A stretch of 64,000 bases of DNA, taken from NCBI RefSeq assembly GCF_036967205.1, contig NZ_CP146022.1, forward strand, positions 6,944,001-7,008,000. The letters run 5' to 3'. Below are positions 26,900 through 37,465 of the stretch, in pieces (position 1 is the stretch's first letter; each line of letters begins with the position of its first letter). This DNA is from Streptomyces sp. Q6. GTDB taxonomy: Bacteria > Actinomycetota > Actinomycetes > Streptomycetales > Streptomycetaceae. A model generated the notes under the pieces. The model made no database searches. It was not told where the DNA came from and saw nothing but the letters and a program-made list of their open reading frames with translations. A program made the position numbers and the translations under genes.

Positions 26900-28510
26900 G
26901 TGCGCCGAACAGCGGTTGCCCTCGCGGCAGTTGCCTTGGTGATGTCCACAACGGCGGGCTGCGGCTCCCTGCAGTCCTCGGCCACCGAGGTCGGCGGGGA
27001 GCGGATGACCGACGACCGCCCCGTCCGCGACGGCGGCACCCTCACCGTCGCCCTCAACGCGGACCCCGACAAACTCGACCCGACCCTCGCGCAGACCCTC
27101 GTGGGCCGCACCGTCTTCGCCGGCATGTGCGAGAAGCTCTACGACGTCGACGCGCAGGGCAAGGTCGTGCCGCAGCTCGCGACGGCCCTGCCGAAAGTCT
27201 CCGCCGACGGCCGCACCGTCACCTTCGACGTCCGCCGGGACGCGGAGTTCAGCGACGGCACGAAGCTGGACGCGGCCGCCGTCGTCACCTCGCTGCTGCG
27301 CCACCGCGACCTCGCGGGATCGGCCCGCGCCACCGAACTCGCCCCGCTGAAGGCGGTGGAGGCCACCGGCACGTACGGCGTGAAACTCACGCTCAAGCAG
27401 CCCTACGTCCCGCTCACCGCCGTCCTCGCCGACCGCTCCGGCATGGTCATGTCGCCGACCGCGCTCAAGAAGTACGGCAAGGACTTCACCAACCACCCGT
27501 CCTGCGTCGGCCCGTTCAGGTTCGTCGAGCGGGTCGGCGGCGACCGCATCGTCCTGGCCAAGGACACGCACTACTACGACGCCGACACCGTCCATCTCGA
27601 CAAGGTGGTCTACAATCCCATCCCCGACGGCAGCGTCCGCCTCGCCAACCTGCGCTCCGGCGACATCCAGGTCGGCGACCAGATGGTCCCCGTCGACGTG
27701 AAGAGCGCCCTCACCGACAGCAAGCTCCAGCTCTTCAACTCGCCCTCCCTCGGCTACCAGGGCATCGGCATCAACGTCGGCAACGTGAAGGGCCTCGGCC
27801 AGGCGCCCGGCCGCGTCGACACCCCGCTCGCCCGCGACGCCCGCGTCCGCGAGGCCTTCGAGCTCTCCATCGACCGCGACCTCATCAACAAGGTCGTCTT
27901 CCAGGGCATGTACGAGCCCGCGTGCGGCCCCGTCTCGCCCGAGTCGGCGCTCGCGCCCGGCGTGCGGGCGTCGCGGTGCCCGAAGCGCGATGTCGCCCGC
28001 GCCAAGCGGCTGTTGAAGGACGCGGGCGTCAAGACGCCCGTGCACATCGAGCTCAAGACGTCCACGACCCCCGAGTGGAGCCGCATCGGCCAGGTCGTCC
28101 AGGCCATGGCCAAGGACGCCGGATTCGCCGTCACGCTGCGCCCCACCGAGTACGCGACGATGCTCGAGGAGACCGACGACGGCCACTACGAGGCCTTCAA
28201 CAGCGGCTGGTCGGGACGGCTCGACCCGGACGGCAACATCGCCAGCTTCCTCCGGACCAAGGGCGCCATGAACGCCTACGGCCTCTCCGACGCGAAGATC
28301 GACGCCCTCATCGAACGCGGCCGCGCCGAGGCCGACCCCGCCGAACGCGCCAAGATCTACGCCGAGTTGACGCGCCGCGCCAATGAAGCCCGCGCGCTCA
28401 TCTACCTCTACCGCCAGAAGAACTACGTCGTCGCGGGGAAGGACGTCGCCGGCGTACGCGTCTACGGCGACGGACTGATCCGCGTGAAGGATGCGGGGTA
28501 CGCCAAGTGA
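26900..28510 (+). CDS. Peptide/nickel-type ABC transporter, substrate-binding lipoprotein
   Basis: Family 5 solute-binding protein, 536 residues from GTG 26900 with GGAGG at 26886-26890. Signal peptide ends in a lipobox with Cys21 (MSTTAGC). Family signs are RDGGTLTVALNADPDKLDP, the YDVDAQGKVVPQLATALP start region and the long C-terminal GHYEAFNSGWSGRLDPDGN. It captures an oligopeptide-like ligand at the cell surface. It heads a six-gene operon ending in a gamma-glutamyltransferase-family enzyme, so gamma-glutamyl peptides such as glutathione are a reasonable guess for the ligand; not proven. Confidence 0.92.
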   Translation: MRRTAVALAAVALVMSTTAGCGSLQSSATEVGGERMTDDRPVRDGGTLTVALNADPDKLDPTLAQTLVGRTVFAGMCEKLYDVDAQGKVVPQLATALPKVSADGRTVTFDVRRDAEFSDGTKLDAAAVVTSLLRHRDLAGSARATELAPLKAVEATGTYGVKLTLKQPYVPLTAVLADRSGMVMSPTALKKYGKDFTNHPSCVGPFRFVERVGGDRIVLAKDTHYYDADTVHLDKVVYNPIPDGSVRLANLRSGDIQVGDQMVPVDVKSALTDSKLQLFNSPSLGYQGIGINVGNVKGLGQAPGRVDTPLARDARVREAFELSIDRDLINKVVFQGMYEPACGPVSPESALAPGVRASRCPKRDVARAKRLLKDAGVKTPVHIELKTSTTPEWSRIGQVVQAMAKDAGFAVTLRPTEYATMLEETDDGHYEAFNSGWSGRLDPDGNIASFLRTKGAMNAYGLSDAKIDALIERGRAEADPAERAKIYAELTRRANEARALIYLYRQKNYVVAGKDVAGVRVYGDGLIRVKDAGYAK

Positions 28511-29514
28511 CGACCGCTCAGATCACCGTGCGGCGGCCGGGGTTGCTCGCCCGCCACCCCATGGCCTCGTACGTCCTGACGCGCGTGCGCCAGTCCGTCG
28601 TCACGCTCTTCCTCGTCTCGATCGTCGTCTTCGCGGGCATCCGCGCGCTCCCCGGCGACCCGGCGCTCGCCCTCGCGGGCGAGGAGCGCAGCCCCGAGGC
28701 GCTCGCCGCGATCCGCTCCGAGTACGGGCTCGACGACAACATCGTCGTCCAGTACGGGCGCTTCATCGGCCACGCCCTCCAGGGCGACCTCGGTACGTCC
28801 TCGCGCACCGGCCTGCCCGTCTCCGACGCCATCGCCCAGGCGCTGCCCGTCACCCTCGAACTCGCCGCGCTGTCCCTGCTGCTGGCCGTCGTGCTCGGCA
28901 TCGGCGCGGGTGTCGTCGCGGCCGTGCGCCGCGGCAGGCCCGCCGAGTGGATCGCCAACGCCCTCGCCCTGCTGGGCCTCTCGGTGCCGACGTTCTGGCT
29001 GGGCATCGTCCTCGTGCTCGCCTTCGCCATCGCCGTCCCCGTCTTCGCGGCCTCCGGTTTCGTGCCCTTCGGCACCGACCCGCTCGACAACCTGCGCCGC
29101 ATGGTGCTGCCCTCGATCGTCCTCGGCTCCGGGCTCGCCGCCGTCGTCATGCGCCAGACCCGCGCCGCGATGCTCGACTCGCTCTCCGCCGACTACGTCC
29201 GCACGGCCCGCGCCAAGGGCCTGTCGCGCCGCGAGGTCATCGGCGGTCACGCGCTGCGCAACTCGCTCGTCACCGTCGTGACCGTGCTCGGCCTGCAACT
29301 GGGCCACCTGATCTCCGGCGCGGTCGTCACCGAGCAGATCTTCGTGCTCCCCGGCTTCGGCAAGCTCACCATCGACGCCGTGTTCACCCGTGACTACGCG
29401 ACCTTGCAGGGCGTCGTCCTGTGCACGTCCTTCGCGTACATCTTCATCAACCTGCTGGTCGACGTGGCGTACTCGGTCATCGACCCGCGCATCCGGCTCG
29501 GAGGTGCCCGGTGA
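28507..29514 (+). CDS. Peptide-type ABC transporter permease (DppB class)
   Basis: 335 residues, six membrane segments, with the BPD_transp_1 loop GLSRREVIGGHALRNSLVTV. An unusually long periplasmic region between the first two segments is typical of DppB/OppB. The GTG overlaps the stop of the binding protein and the TGA overlaps the GTG of the next permease, so the operon is translationally coupled throughout. Confidence 0.93.
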   Translation: MTTAQITVRRPGLLARHPMASYVLTRVRQSVVTLFLVSIVVFAGIRALPGDPALALAGEERSPEALAAIRSEYGLDDNIVVQYGRFIGHALQGDLGTSSRTGLPVSDAIAQALPVTLELAALSLLLAVVLGIGAGVVAAVRRGRPAEWIANALALLGLSVPTFWLGIVLVLAFAIAVPVFAASGFVPFGTDPLDNLRRMVLPSIVLGSGLAAVVMRQTRAAMLDSLSADYVRTARAKGLSRREVIGGHALRNSLVTVVTVLGLQLGHLISGAVVTEQIFVLPGFGKLTIDAVFTRDYATLQGVVLCTSFAYIFINLLVDVAYSVIDPRIRLGGAR

Positions 29515-30382
29515 CCACGCTCGCCCTCACGACGGTCCGCGCCCGGATCGCTGGCAACGGCAAGCTGCGCGCCCTGCGCAGGAACAAGCTCGCCATGACC
29601 GGGGGCGTCGTCGCCGCGGTCTTCGTGCTCGTCGCGCTGTTCGCGCCGCTCGTCGCCCCGTACGACCCGTCACGTCCGGACTTCGCACACGTCCTCGCGG
29701 CGCCGAGCTGGACCCACTGGCTCGGCACCGACGACCTCGGCCGCGACCAGCTCTCCCGCGTCGTGTTCGGGGCGCGGGCCTCCATGCAGGTCGGCGTCCT
29801 CGCGGTCGTGCTCGCGTTCCTCGTCGGCGTACCGCTCGGCCTGCTCGCCGGGTACTACGGGAAGATCGCCGACAGCGTCGTCTCGCGCGTCACCGACACG
29901 ATGCTCGCGTTCCCCTTCCTGGTCCTGGCCGTCGGCCTCGCCGCCGTCCTCGGCCCGTCCCTGACCAACGCGACCATCGCCATCGGCATCTCGCAGATCC
30001 CGGCCGTCATCCGGATCACCCGAGCCGAGACGCTGCGCCTCAAGCACGTCGACTACGTGGCCGCGGCCGTCGCCAACGGCGGCGGTGACGGCACCGTCCT
30101 GTTCCGGCACATCCTCCCGAACGCGACGTCCGCGCTCACCGTCCAGGCCACCGTCGGCATCCCCGCCGCCATCATCAGCGAGGCCCTGCTCAGCTTCCTC
30201 GGCCTCGGCGTGCAGCCGCCCGACCCGTCCCTCGGCGTGATGCTGTCGTCCGCCCAGTCCTTCCTCGCGCCCGCGCCCTGGATGGCCGTGTTCCCCGGTC
30301 TCGCGGTCGTCGCCGCGACCCTGGCGTTCAACCTGCTCGGCGACGGCCTGCGCGACGTCCTCGACCCCCGTGGAGCGACCCG

Positions 30383-30386
<4 letters not shown>
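29511..30386 (+). CDS. Peptide-type ABC transporter permease (DppC class)
   Basis: 291 residues from GTG 29511, with GGAGG at 29500-29504. N-terminal OppC-type helix (RRNKLAMTGGVVAAVFVLVA), the characteristic HWLGTDDLGRDQLSRVVFGAR segment and five further membrane helices. It pairs with the preceding DppB-class protein. The ATG of the first ATPase overlaps its stop. Confidence 0.93.
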
Positions 30387-31401
<1,015 letters not shown>

Positions 31402-31405
<4 letters not shown>

Positions 31406-32439
31406 GCACCCCGGTCCTTGAACTCGTCGCCCTGGAACGGCACTTCGCGGGCTCCGGCGGCACCGTGCGCGCCGCCGACGGCGTCACCCTGACCGTCGGC
31501 CGCGGCGAGGTCGTCGGCCTCGTCGGCGAGTCCGGCAGCGGCAAGTCGACCGTCGGCCGCTGCGCCGTACGCCTCGACGACCCCACCTCCGGCACGGTCC
31601 GGATCAACGGCACGGACGTGACGACCCTGTCGCGGCGCGCCCTTCGACCCCTGCGCAAGGACTTCCACCTGGTCTTCCAGGACCCGTCCTCGTCGCTCGA
31701 CCCGCGCATGACGGTCGGCGAGATCATCGCCGAACCGATCCGGCTGCACGGCATCGCGAAGACCAAGGAAGCGGCCCGCGCGCGCGTGGCCGAACTCCTC
31801 GCCCAGGTAGGACTGCGCCCCGAGCACGCCGACCGGCACCCGCACGAACTCTCGGGCGGCCAGCGCCAGCGCATCTCCATCGCCCGCGCGCTCTCCGTCG
31901 ACCCCGACCTCCTGGTCGCCGACGAGCCGACGTCCGCGCTCGACGTCTCCGTCCAGGCCTCGGTCCTCAACCTCCTCGCCGACCTTCAGCGCGACCGCGG
32001 CTTCGGCTGCCTGTTCATCACGCACGACCTGGCGGCCGTCGAGTTCCTCGCCGACCGGATCGCCGTCATGTACCTGGGCCAGATCGTCGAACAGGCGCCC
32101 ACGGGCGAGCTGTTCGCCGACCCCAAGCACCCCTACACGCAGGCACTCCTGTCGGCCGCGCCCGTCCCCGACCCGGTCACCCAGCGCACCCGCGAACGCA
32201 TCGTCCTCAGCGGCGAACTGCCCAGCCCCCTCGCGCCGCCCCCGGGCTGCCGCTTCCACACACGCTGCCCGCTCGCCGTGGACCGCTGCCGCACCGAGGT
32301 ACCCGTCCTGCGCACCCTGGACGGCGGCCGCGAGGTCTCCTGCCACCTGGTCGCCGACGACGGCACCGCCCCCGACGCGGCCGCCCCTGCCGCCGACTCC
32401 TCTCGTACGATCCCGAACACCCGCACCGCCACCCGCTAG
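31402..32439 (+). CDS. Peptide-type ABC transporter ATPase (DppF class)
   Basis: 345 residues starting at ATG 31402. Walker A GESGSGKST, Q-loop FQDPSSSLDP, signature ELSGGQRQRI, Walker B LLVADEPTSALD, and the C-terminal CRFHTRCPLAVDRC cysteine region. Ends in a low-complexity Ala/Asp/Ser tail. An AGGAG at 32438-32443 spans its stop and serves the TTG start of the gamma-glutamyltransferase-family gene nine bases later. Confidence 0.94.
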
Positions 32440-32447
32440 GAGCCTCC

Positions 32448-34289
32448 TTGTTCACCACCCGGCCGACCCTCCAGGGCACCTTCGGCATGGTGTCCTCCAC
32501 GCACTACCTCGCCTCCCAGTCCGCGATGGCGGTCCTGGAGGACGGCGGCAACGCCTACGACGCCGCCGTCGCCGCGGGCTTCGTCCTGCACGTCGTGGAG
32601 CCGCACCTGAACGGGCCCGCGGGCGAGGTGCCGATCATCCTCGCCCCGGCCGGCGGCGAGGTGCGGGTGCTGTGCGGACAGGGCGTGGCCCCGGCCGGTG
32701 CCACCGTCGCGCACTACCGGTCACTCGGACTCGACCTGGTCCCCGGCACCGGCCCGCTCGCCGCCGCCGTGCCCGGCGCCTTCGACGCCTGGATGCTTCT
32801 TCTGAAGGACCACGGCACAAAGACCCTCGCCGACGTCCTCAAGTACGCGATCGGATACGCCGAGGACGGGCACGCCCCCGTCGAGCGCGTCGGTGAGACC
32901 GTCGAGACCGTACGCGAGCTCTTCGAGGACGAGTGGCCCTCGTCCGCCGAGGTCTACCTGGTCGACGGCAAGGCCCCGCAACCCGGTGAGCTGCTGCGCA
33001 ACCGGCAGCTCGCCGCCACCTGGAAGCGGCTGACGGCCGAGGCCGAAGAGGTGGGCGGCGACCGTGTCGCGCAGATCGAGGAGGCCCGCCGCATATGGCG
33101 CGAGGGCTTCATCGCCGAGGCGCTCGTCCGGCAGTCGGGGCGCCCCACGAAGGACACCAGCGGCGAGCGGCACACCGGCACGCTCACCCTGGAGGACCTC
33201 GCGTCCTGGGAGGCCGGCTACGAGGCGCCCGCGACGTACGAGTGGAACGGCTGGACGCTGTGCAAGGCCGGCGGCTGGAGCCAGGGCCCCGCCTTCCTCC
33301 AGCAGCTCGCCCTGCTCCCGCCCGAACTGCCCGCCTACGGGTCCGCCGACTACGTGCACCTCCTCATCGAGGGCTGCAAGCTCGCGATGGCCGACCGGGA
33401 GGCCTGGTACGGCGACGCGGCCGACGTCCCGGTGGACGCCCTGCTGTCGGACGACTACAACGCGGCGCGCCGCACGCTGATCGACCCGGAGAAGGCGTCG
33501 CACGAGCTGCGCCCCGGCAGCCCGCTCGGCGGCGAGCCGCGCCTGAGCGCCCACGCCCACGCCGTCGCCTCCGGAGCGCCCGGCTTCGACGCCATGGGGG
33601 TCGCGGGCGCGGGCGAGCCCACCGTCGCCAAGAGCCCGGCCTCCCCGGTGCCCGGCGAGCCGGACGTGCGCGAGGACGGACTCACCCGCGGCGACACCTG
33701 CCACCTGGACATCGTCGACCGCTGGGGCAACATGGTCGCCGCGACCCCGTCGGGCGGCTGGCTCCAGTCCAACCCGGTCGTCCCCGAGCTCGGCTTCCCG
33801 CTCGGCACCCGGCTCCAGATGGCGTGGCTCGACGAGGACCTGCCGAACTCGCTCACCCCGGGCCGCCGCCCCCGTACGACCCTCACCCCGTCCCTCGCCC
33901 TGAAGGACGGCGTCCCGGTCATGGCCTTCGGCACCCCGGGCGGCGACCAGCAGGACCAGTGGCAGGTGCACTTCTTCCTCGCCGTGGCGCTGCGCGACCA
34001 GGTCCGCGGCGGGCTCGACCTCCAGGGCGCCATCGACGCCCCGAACTGGCACAACGACTCGTTCCCCGGTTCCTTCTTCCCGCGCGGCATGCGGCCGGGC
34101 TCCGTCACCGTCGAGTCCCGCATGGACGCCGACGTCGTCGCCGAGCTGCGCCGACGCGGGCACGACGTGACCGTGGGCGACGCCTGGTCCGAGGGGCGCC
34201 TGTGCGCGGTCGCCCGTGACCCGCGCACCGGGGTCCTGTCGGCGGCGGCGAACCCGCGGGGCATGCAGGGATACGCCGTCGGCCGCTGA
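32448..34289 (+). CDS. Gamma-glutamyltransferase-family enzyme without signal peptide
   Basis: 613 residues from a TTG start with AGGAG before it. Ntn-hydrolase of the GGT family: NAYDAAVAAGFVLHVVEPHLNG at the start, nucleophile Thr417 in GDTCHLDIVDRWGN, and PGGDQQDQWQVHFF near the C-terminus. Unlike the enzyme at 3277 it has no signal peptide, so it should act in the cytoplasm on imported compounds. The tryptophan- and Gln-rich C-terminal part differs from classical GGT, and the substrate could be a gamma-glutamyl peptide, an acylated peptide or a cephalosporin-like amide. Operon position behind a peptide importer supports import followed by hydrolysis. Confidence 0.88.
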   Translation: MFTTRPTLQGTFGMVSSTHYLASQSAMAVLEDGGNAYDAAVAAGFVLHVVEPHLNGPAGEVPIILAPAGGEVRVLCGQGVAPAGATVAHYRSLGLDLVPGTGPLAAAVPGAFDAWMLLLKDHGTKTLADVLKYAIGYAEDGHAPVERVGETVETVRELFEDEWPSSAEVYLVDGKAPQPGELLRNRQLAATWKRLTAEAEEVGGDRVAQIEEARRIWREGFIAEALVRQSGRPTKDTSGERHTGTLTLEDLASWEAGYEAPATYEWNGWTLCKAGGWSQGPAFLQQLALLPPELPAYGSADYVHLLIEGCKLAMADREAWYGDAADVPVDALLSDDYNAARRTLIDPEKASHELRPGSPLGGEPRLSAHAHAVASGAPGFDAMGVAGAGEPTVAKSPASPVPGEPDVREDGLTRGDTCHLDIVDRWGNMVAATPSGGWLQSNPVVPELGFPLGTRLQMAWLDEDLPNSLTPGRRPRTTLTPSLALKDGVPVMAFGTPGGDQQDQWQVHFFLAVALRDQVRGGLDLQGAIDAPNWHNDSFPGSFFPRGMRPGSVTVESRMDADVVAELRRRGHDVTVGDAWSEGRLCAVARDPRTGVLSAAANPRGMQGYAVGR

Positions 34290-34306
34290 CGGCCCACGGC
34301 ACCCCA

Positions 34307-34342
34307 GGGGTGGAATCACCGATTTCACGGTGATTCCACCCC
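34307..34342 (+). terminator. Terminator after the peptide ABC operon
   Basis: A perfect 15-base stem, GGGGTGGAATCACCG with its complement, and an ATTTCA loop, 17 bases after the stop at 34289. Confidence 0.8.
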
Positions 34343-34364
34343 CTGTTCACCCTGCCGGTACGCG

Positions 34365-34387
34365 ATGTCAGTGGGGCGTGTTCTCAT
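34365..34387 (+). promoter_or_regulatory. PafBC-like damage promoter for the phosphatase-family gene
   Basis: ATGTCAGTG (34365-34373), eight bases, then TCTCAT (34382-34387): two mismatches to TTGTCRGTG-N8-TANNNT. The ATG at 34394 follows six bases after the -10 element, the same geometry as at ligA2, so a leaderless mRNA is likely. Confidence 0.5.
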
Positions 34388-34393
34388 GGAGCC

Positions 34394-35257
34394 ATGATCG
34401 AAACAACGACGGAAAGCATCGACGACTTTCTGCACCACAAGGTCACCGACCGGCTCGTGGCCGACGTCGAGCGCGTCGTCCGCGCCGCGGCCGCCGCCGA
34501 GATCACCCCCCGCTTCCGGCAGCTCGCCGCGCACGAGATCGAGGAGAAGAGCGCCCCGCACGACCTCGTCACCGTCGCCGACAAGCGCGCCGAGGAGTAC
34601 CTCACGCGCGAGCTGGCCGCCCTGCTGCCCGGCTCCTGCGTCGTCGGCGAGGAGGCCGTCGCCGCGGACCCGACGACGTACGAGGCGATACGCGCGGCGG
34701 CCCCGGTCTGGATCGTCGACCCGGTCGACGGCACCCGCCAGTTCGTCCACGGCGACCCCGGCTTCTGCACCCTCGTCGCCCTCGCCCTCGACGGAGTCGT
34801 CGTCGCCTCGTGGACGTACGCGCCCGCGCTCGACGAGTTCGCCGTGGCCGTCCGCGGACGGGGAGCGCGGCTCGACGGCCGGGTGCTGCCCGCCGGTTCC
34901 CCCACGCCGGGCGCCGACCTGCGCGTCGCGACCTCCCACCCCGACTACACCACCGACGACCAGAAGCGCGCCCTGCTCGGCCTGCGCACGGACGGCGTCG
35001 CACCGCGCCCCTGCGGCTCGGCCGGCCTGGAGTACCTGGCCGTGGCCCGCGGCGACCTCGACGCCGTCGCGTTCAGCTGGGAGCTGGCCTGGGACCACGC
35101 GGCCGGACTGCTCCTCGTCGAGGAGGCGGGCGGCGCGCACCTCACCCGCGCCGGCGTCCCCTTCGCGATCACCGGGGGCAACGCCCTGCCGTTCACCGCG
35201 GCCCGCGACGCGGCCACGGCGCGCCGGGTGGCCGGACTGCTGTCGGCCGGAGCCTGA
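34394..35257 (+). CDS. Inositol monophosphatase-family phosphatase
   Basis: 287 residues, Mg-dependent phosphatase fold. Metal-binding motifs are GEEAV near residue 80, WIVDPVDGTRQF near 105, and WDHAAGLLLVEEAGG near 235. Possible substrates are inositol phosphate, histidinol phosphate, fructose bisphosphate or 3'-phosphoadenosine phosphate; the sequence does not decide. Its leaderless, damage-type promoter and its place next to repair genes make a nucleotide substrate worth testing. The gene is monocistronic between a terminator and another promoter. Confidence 0.88.
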   Translation: MIETTTESIDDFLHHKVTDRLVADVERVVRAAAAAEITPRFRQLAAHEIEEKSAPHDLVTVADKRAEEYLTRELAALLPGSCVVGEEAVAADPTTYEAIRAAAPVWIVDPVDGTRQFVHGDPGFCTLVALALDGVVVASWTYAPALDEFAVAVRGRGARLDGRVLPAGSPTPGADLRVATSHPDYTTDDQKRALLGLRTDGVAPRPCGSAGLEYLAVARGDLDAVAFSWELAWDHAAGLLLVEEAGGAHLTRAGVPFAITGGNALPFTAARDAATARRVAGLLSAGA

Positions 35258-35320
35258 CCGGGGGCCTCGGCCCGCCCGGACCGGCCCCGCGTCCGCCGCA
35301 CCCCCACCCGCGCCCCGGCC

Positions 35321-35343
35321 CTGTCGGTGGCCGGGCCTATCCT
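35321..35343 (+). promoter_or_regulatory. PafBC-type damage promoter of the FAD-macro-AlkA run
   Basis: CTGTCGGTG (35321-35329), eight bases, then TATCCT (35338-35343) matches TTGTCRGTG-N8-TANNNT except for the first base. The first gene starts 39 bases downstream with AGGAG at 35371. Confidence 0.65.
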
Positions 35344-35382
35344 GTGGGAGCAGTGGCCATCGGCTGACGAAGGAGTCCGAAG

Positions 35383-36804
35383 GTGCCGTCCATGCTCGAT
35401 GCGGTGGTGGTGGGAGCGGGGCCCAACGGGCTGACCGCCGCTGTCGAACTGGCCAGACGGGGTTTCTCCGTGGCCCTGTTCGAGGCGAAGGACACCGTCG
35501 GCGGCGGGTCGCGCACCGAGGAGCTGACGCTGCCCGGCTTCCGCCACGACCCCTGCGCGGCCTCGCACCCCCTGGGGATCAACTCCCCGGCGTTCCGCGC
35601 CATGCCGCTGGAGCGGTACGGGCTCACGTGGGTGCAGCCCGCCCTGCCCATGGCGCACCCGTTCCCCGACGGCACGGCCGCCGTGCTGTCCCGGTCCGTC
35701 GCCGAGACCGCCGCCTCGTTCGGGCCGCGCGACGCGGGCACCTACCGGCGTCTCGTCGAGCCGCTGCTGCCCCACTGGGACACCCTCGTACGGGACTTCA
35801 TGTCGCTGCCGCTGAGCGCGCTGCCCCGCGACCCCGTCACCCTCGCCCGGTTCGGTCTCCTCGGACTGCCGCCCGCCACCTGGCAGTTGCGCCGTTTCCG
35901 CGACGAGCGGGCGCCCGCCCTGTTCGCGGGACTCGTCGCCCACGTCATCGCCCCGCTCGGCGGCCTCGCGACCACCGCGATCGGCCTCGTCTTCGCCCTC
36001 GCCGCGCACGCGCGCGGCTGGCCGATCGCCCGCGGCGGCTCCCAGTCGATCTCGGACGCCCTCGCCGCGTACCTGAAGGACCTCGGCGGCACCGTGCACA
36101 CCGACTTCGAGGTCAAGCGGCTCGACGACCTGCCGCCCGCCCGCGCCTACATCTTCGACACCTCGCCCACGGCCCTCGCCCGGATCGCGGGGCTCGGGGG
36201 CTACTACGACCGCTTCCGCTACGGAGCGAGCGTCTTCAAGGTCGACTACGCACTGGACGGACCCGTGCCGTGGACGGCGAAGGAGGCCCGCTCGGCCGGC
36301 ACGGTGCAGGTGGGTCCCTACCGCTCCGACATCGACACCGCGCTGCGCGCCGCCTCCCGCGAAGGCCGCGGGCCCGAGTCGCCGTTCCTCATCACCGTGC
36401 AGCCCACCGTCACCGACCCGACGCGCGCACCCGAGGGCAAGCACACGTTCTGGGCGTACGGTCATGTGCCCAACGGCTGGGACGGTGACCTGACGGACGC
36501 CATCGAGCGCCAGCTGGAGCGCTTCGCCCCGGGGTTCAGGGACCTGGTGCTCGCCCGCGCCACGGCGGGCCCGCCCGAGCTCGCCTCCCGCAACGCCAAC
36601 TACGTGGGCGGCGACATCGCCTCGGGCGCCGCCAGCGGTCTCCAACTGCTGCTGCGCCCCAAGCTGTCCCTGTCCCCGTACACCACCCCGCACCCGGCCG
36701 TCTTCATCTGCTCGTCGTCCACGCCGCCGGGCCCCGGCGTCCACGGCATGTCGGGACACAACGCGGCGAAGGCCGTCTGGCGCAAGCTGCGGGCCTCGTC
36801 ATGA
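35383..36804 (+). CDS. FAD-dependent oxidoreductase, phytoene-desaturase-like
   Basis: 473 residues from GTG 35383; AGGAG seven bases before it supports this over the ATG at 35392. N-terminal Rossmann motif [19 protein letters not shown] with [13 protein letters not shown], and a C-terminal FAD contact region [19 protein letters not shown]. This belongs to the NAD(P)/FAD amine-oxidase/phytoene-desaturase group, many members of which have unknown substrates. It is not next to carotenoid genes here; it heads a likely operon with the macro-domain gene (ATGA overlap). Confidence 0.85.
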   Translation: MPSMLDAVVVGAGPNGLTAAVELARRGFSVALFEAKDTVGGGSRTEELTLPGFRHDPCAASHPLGINSPAFRAMPLERYGLTWVQPALPMAHPFPDGTAAVLSRSVAETAASFGPRDAGTYRRLVEPLLPHWDTLVRDFMSLPLSALPRDPVTLARFGLLGLPPATWQLRRFRDERAPALFAGLVAHVIAPLGGLATTAIGLVFALAAHARGWPIARGGSQSISDALAAYLKDLGGTVHTDFEVKRLDDLPPARAYIFDTSPTALARIAGLGGYYDRFRYGASVFKVDYALDGPVPWTAKEARSAGTVQVGPYRSDIDTALRAASREGRGPESPFLITVQPTVTDPTRAPEGKHTFWAYGHVPNGWDGDLTDAIERQLERFAPGFRDLVLARATAGPPELASRNANYVGGDIASGAASGLQLLLRPKLSLSPYTTPHPAVFICSSSTPPGPGVHGMSGHNAAKAVWRKLRASS

Positions 36805-37340
36805 GCGACCGGACAGCTCCCCGACCGGTCCTGGTCCAGGGCGACATCACCGAGCAGCGGGCGGACGCGATCGTCAACGCGGCGAACTCGTCCCTGCTCG
36901 GCGGCGGGGGAGTGGACGGCGCGATCCACCGGCGCGGCGGCCCCGAGATCCTCGCCGCGTGCCGCAAGCTGCGCGCCTCTCACTACGGCAAGGGACTCGC
37001 GACCGGGCGGGCCGTGGCGACGACCGCGGGCCGGCTCCCCGCACACCACGTCATCCACACCGTCGGCCCCCGCTGGTCCGCCACCGAGGACCGCTCCGAA
37101 CTCCTCGCGTCCTGCTACCGCGAGTCGCTGCGCGTGGCCGACGAGCTGGGCGCCCGTACCGTCGCCTTCCCCGCGATCTCGACCGGGATCTACGGATGGC
37201 CGCTGGACGACGGCGCCCGGATCGCCGTCGAGACGGTACGCGCGACGCGGAGCACGTGCGTGGAGGAGGTGCGCTTCGTGGTCTTCGACGAGTCCGCGCG
37301 GGCCGCGTTCGCCGCGCACCTGGGGGAACCCGGCGCCTGA
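36801..37340 (+). CDS. Macro-domain protein, O-acetyl-ADP-ribose deacetylase-like
   Basis: 179-residue MacroD-type protein that should bind ADP-ribose and remove acetyl or ADP-ribosyl groups. Motifs: [26 protein letters not shown] (residues about 26-43, with Asp39), HTVGPRW, and [12 protein letters not shown]. The ATG overlaps the stop of the FAD enzyme. A sirtuin that would make O-acetyl-ADP-ribose is encoded 3 kb downstream, and Nudix and ADP-ribosylglycohydrolase genes follow, so ADP-ribose turnover is a theme of this stretch. Confidence 0.92.
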   Translation: MSDRTAPRPVLVQGDITEQRADAIVNAANSSLLGGGGVDGAIHRRGGPEILAACRKLRASHYGKGLATGRAVATTAGRLPAHHVIHTVGPRWSATEDRSELLASCYRESLRVADELGARTVAFPAISTGIYGWPLDDGARIAVETVRATRSTCVEEVRFVVFDESARAAFAAHLGEPGA

Positions 37341-37465
37341 AGGTCGATGTCGGATTCTCGCCAGCCAGGCCACTCACCATGCCCGATGCTGGATACATGC
37401 CCACAGAGAAGGCGATCGAGAAGGGGACCGGAGCGGTCCCCGTCAGCCGCGCGGGAACCGCCGCC

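Noticed and set aside
35383-36804. Carotenoid-type phytoene desaturase
   Set aside because: No phytoene synthase, cyclase or other carotenoid gene is nearby, and the family is broad; a general FAD oxidoreductase call is safer.
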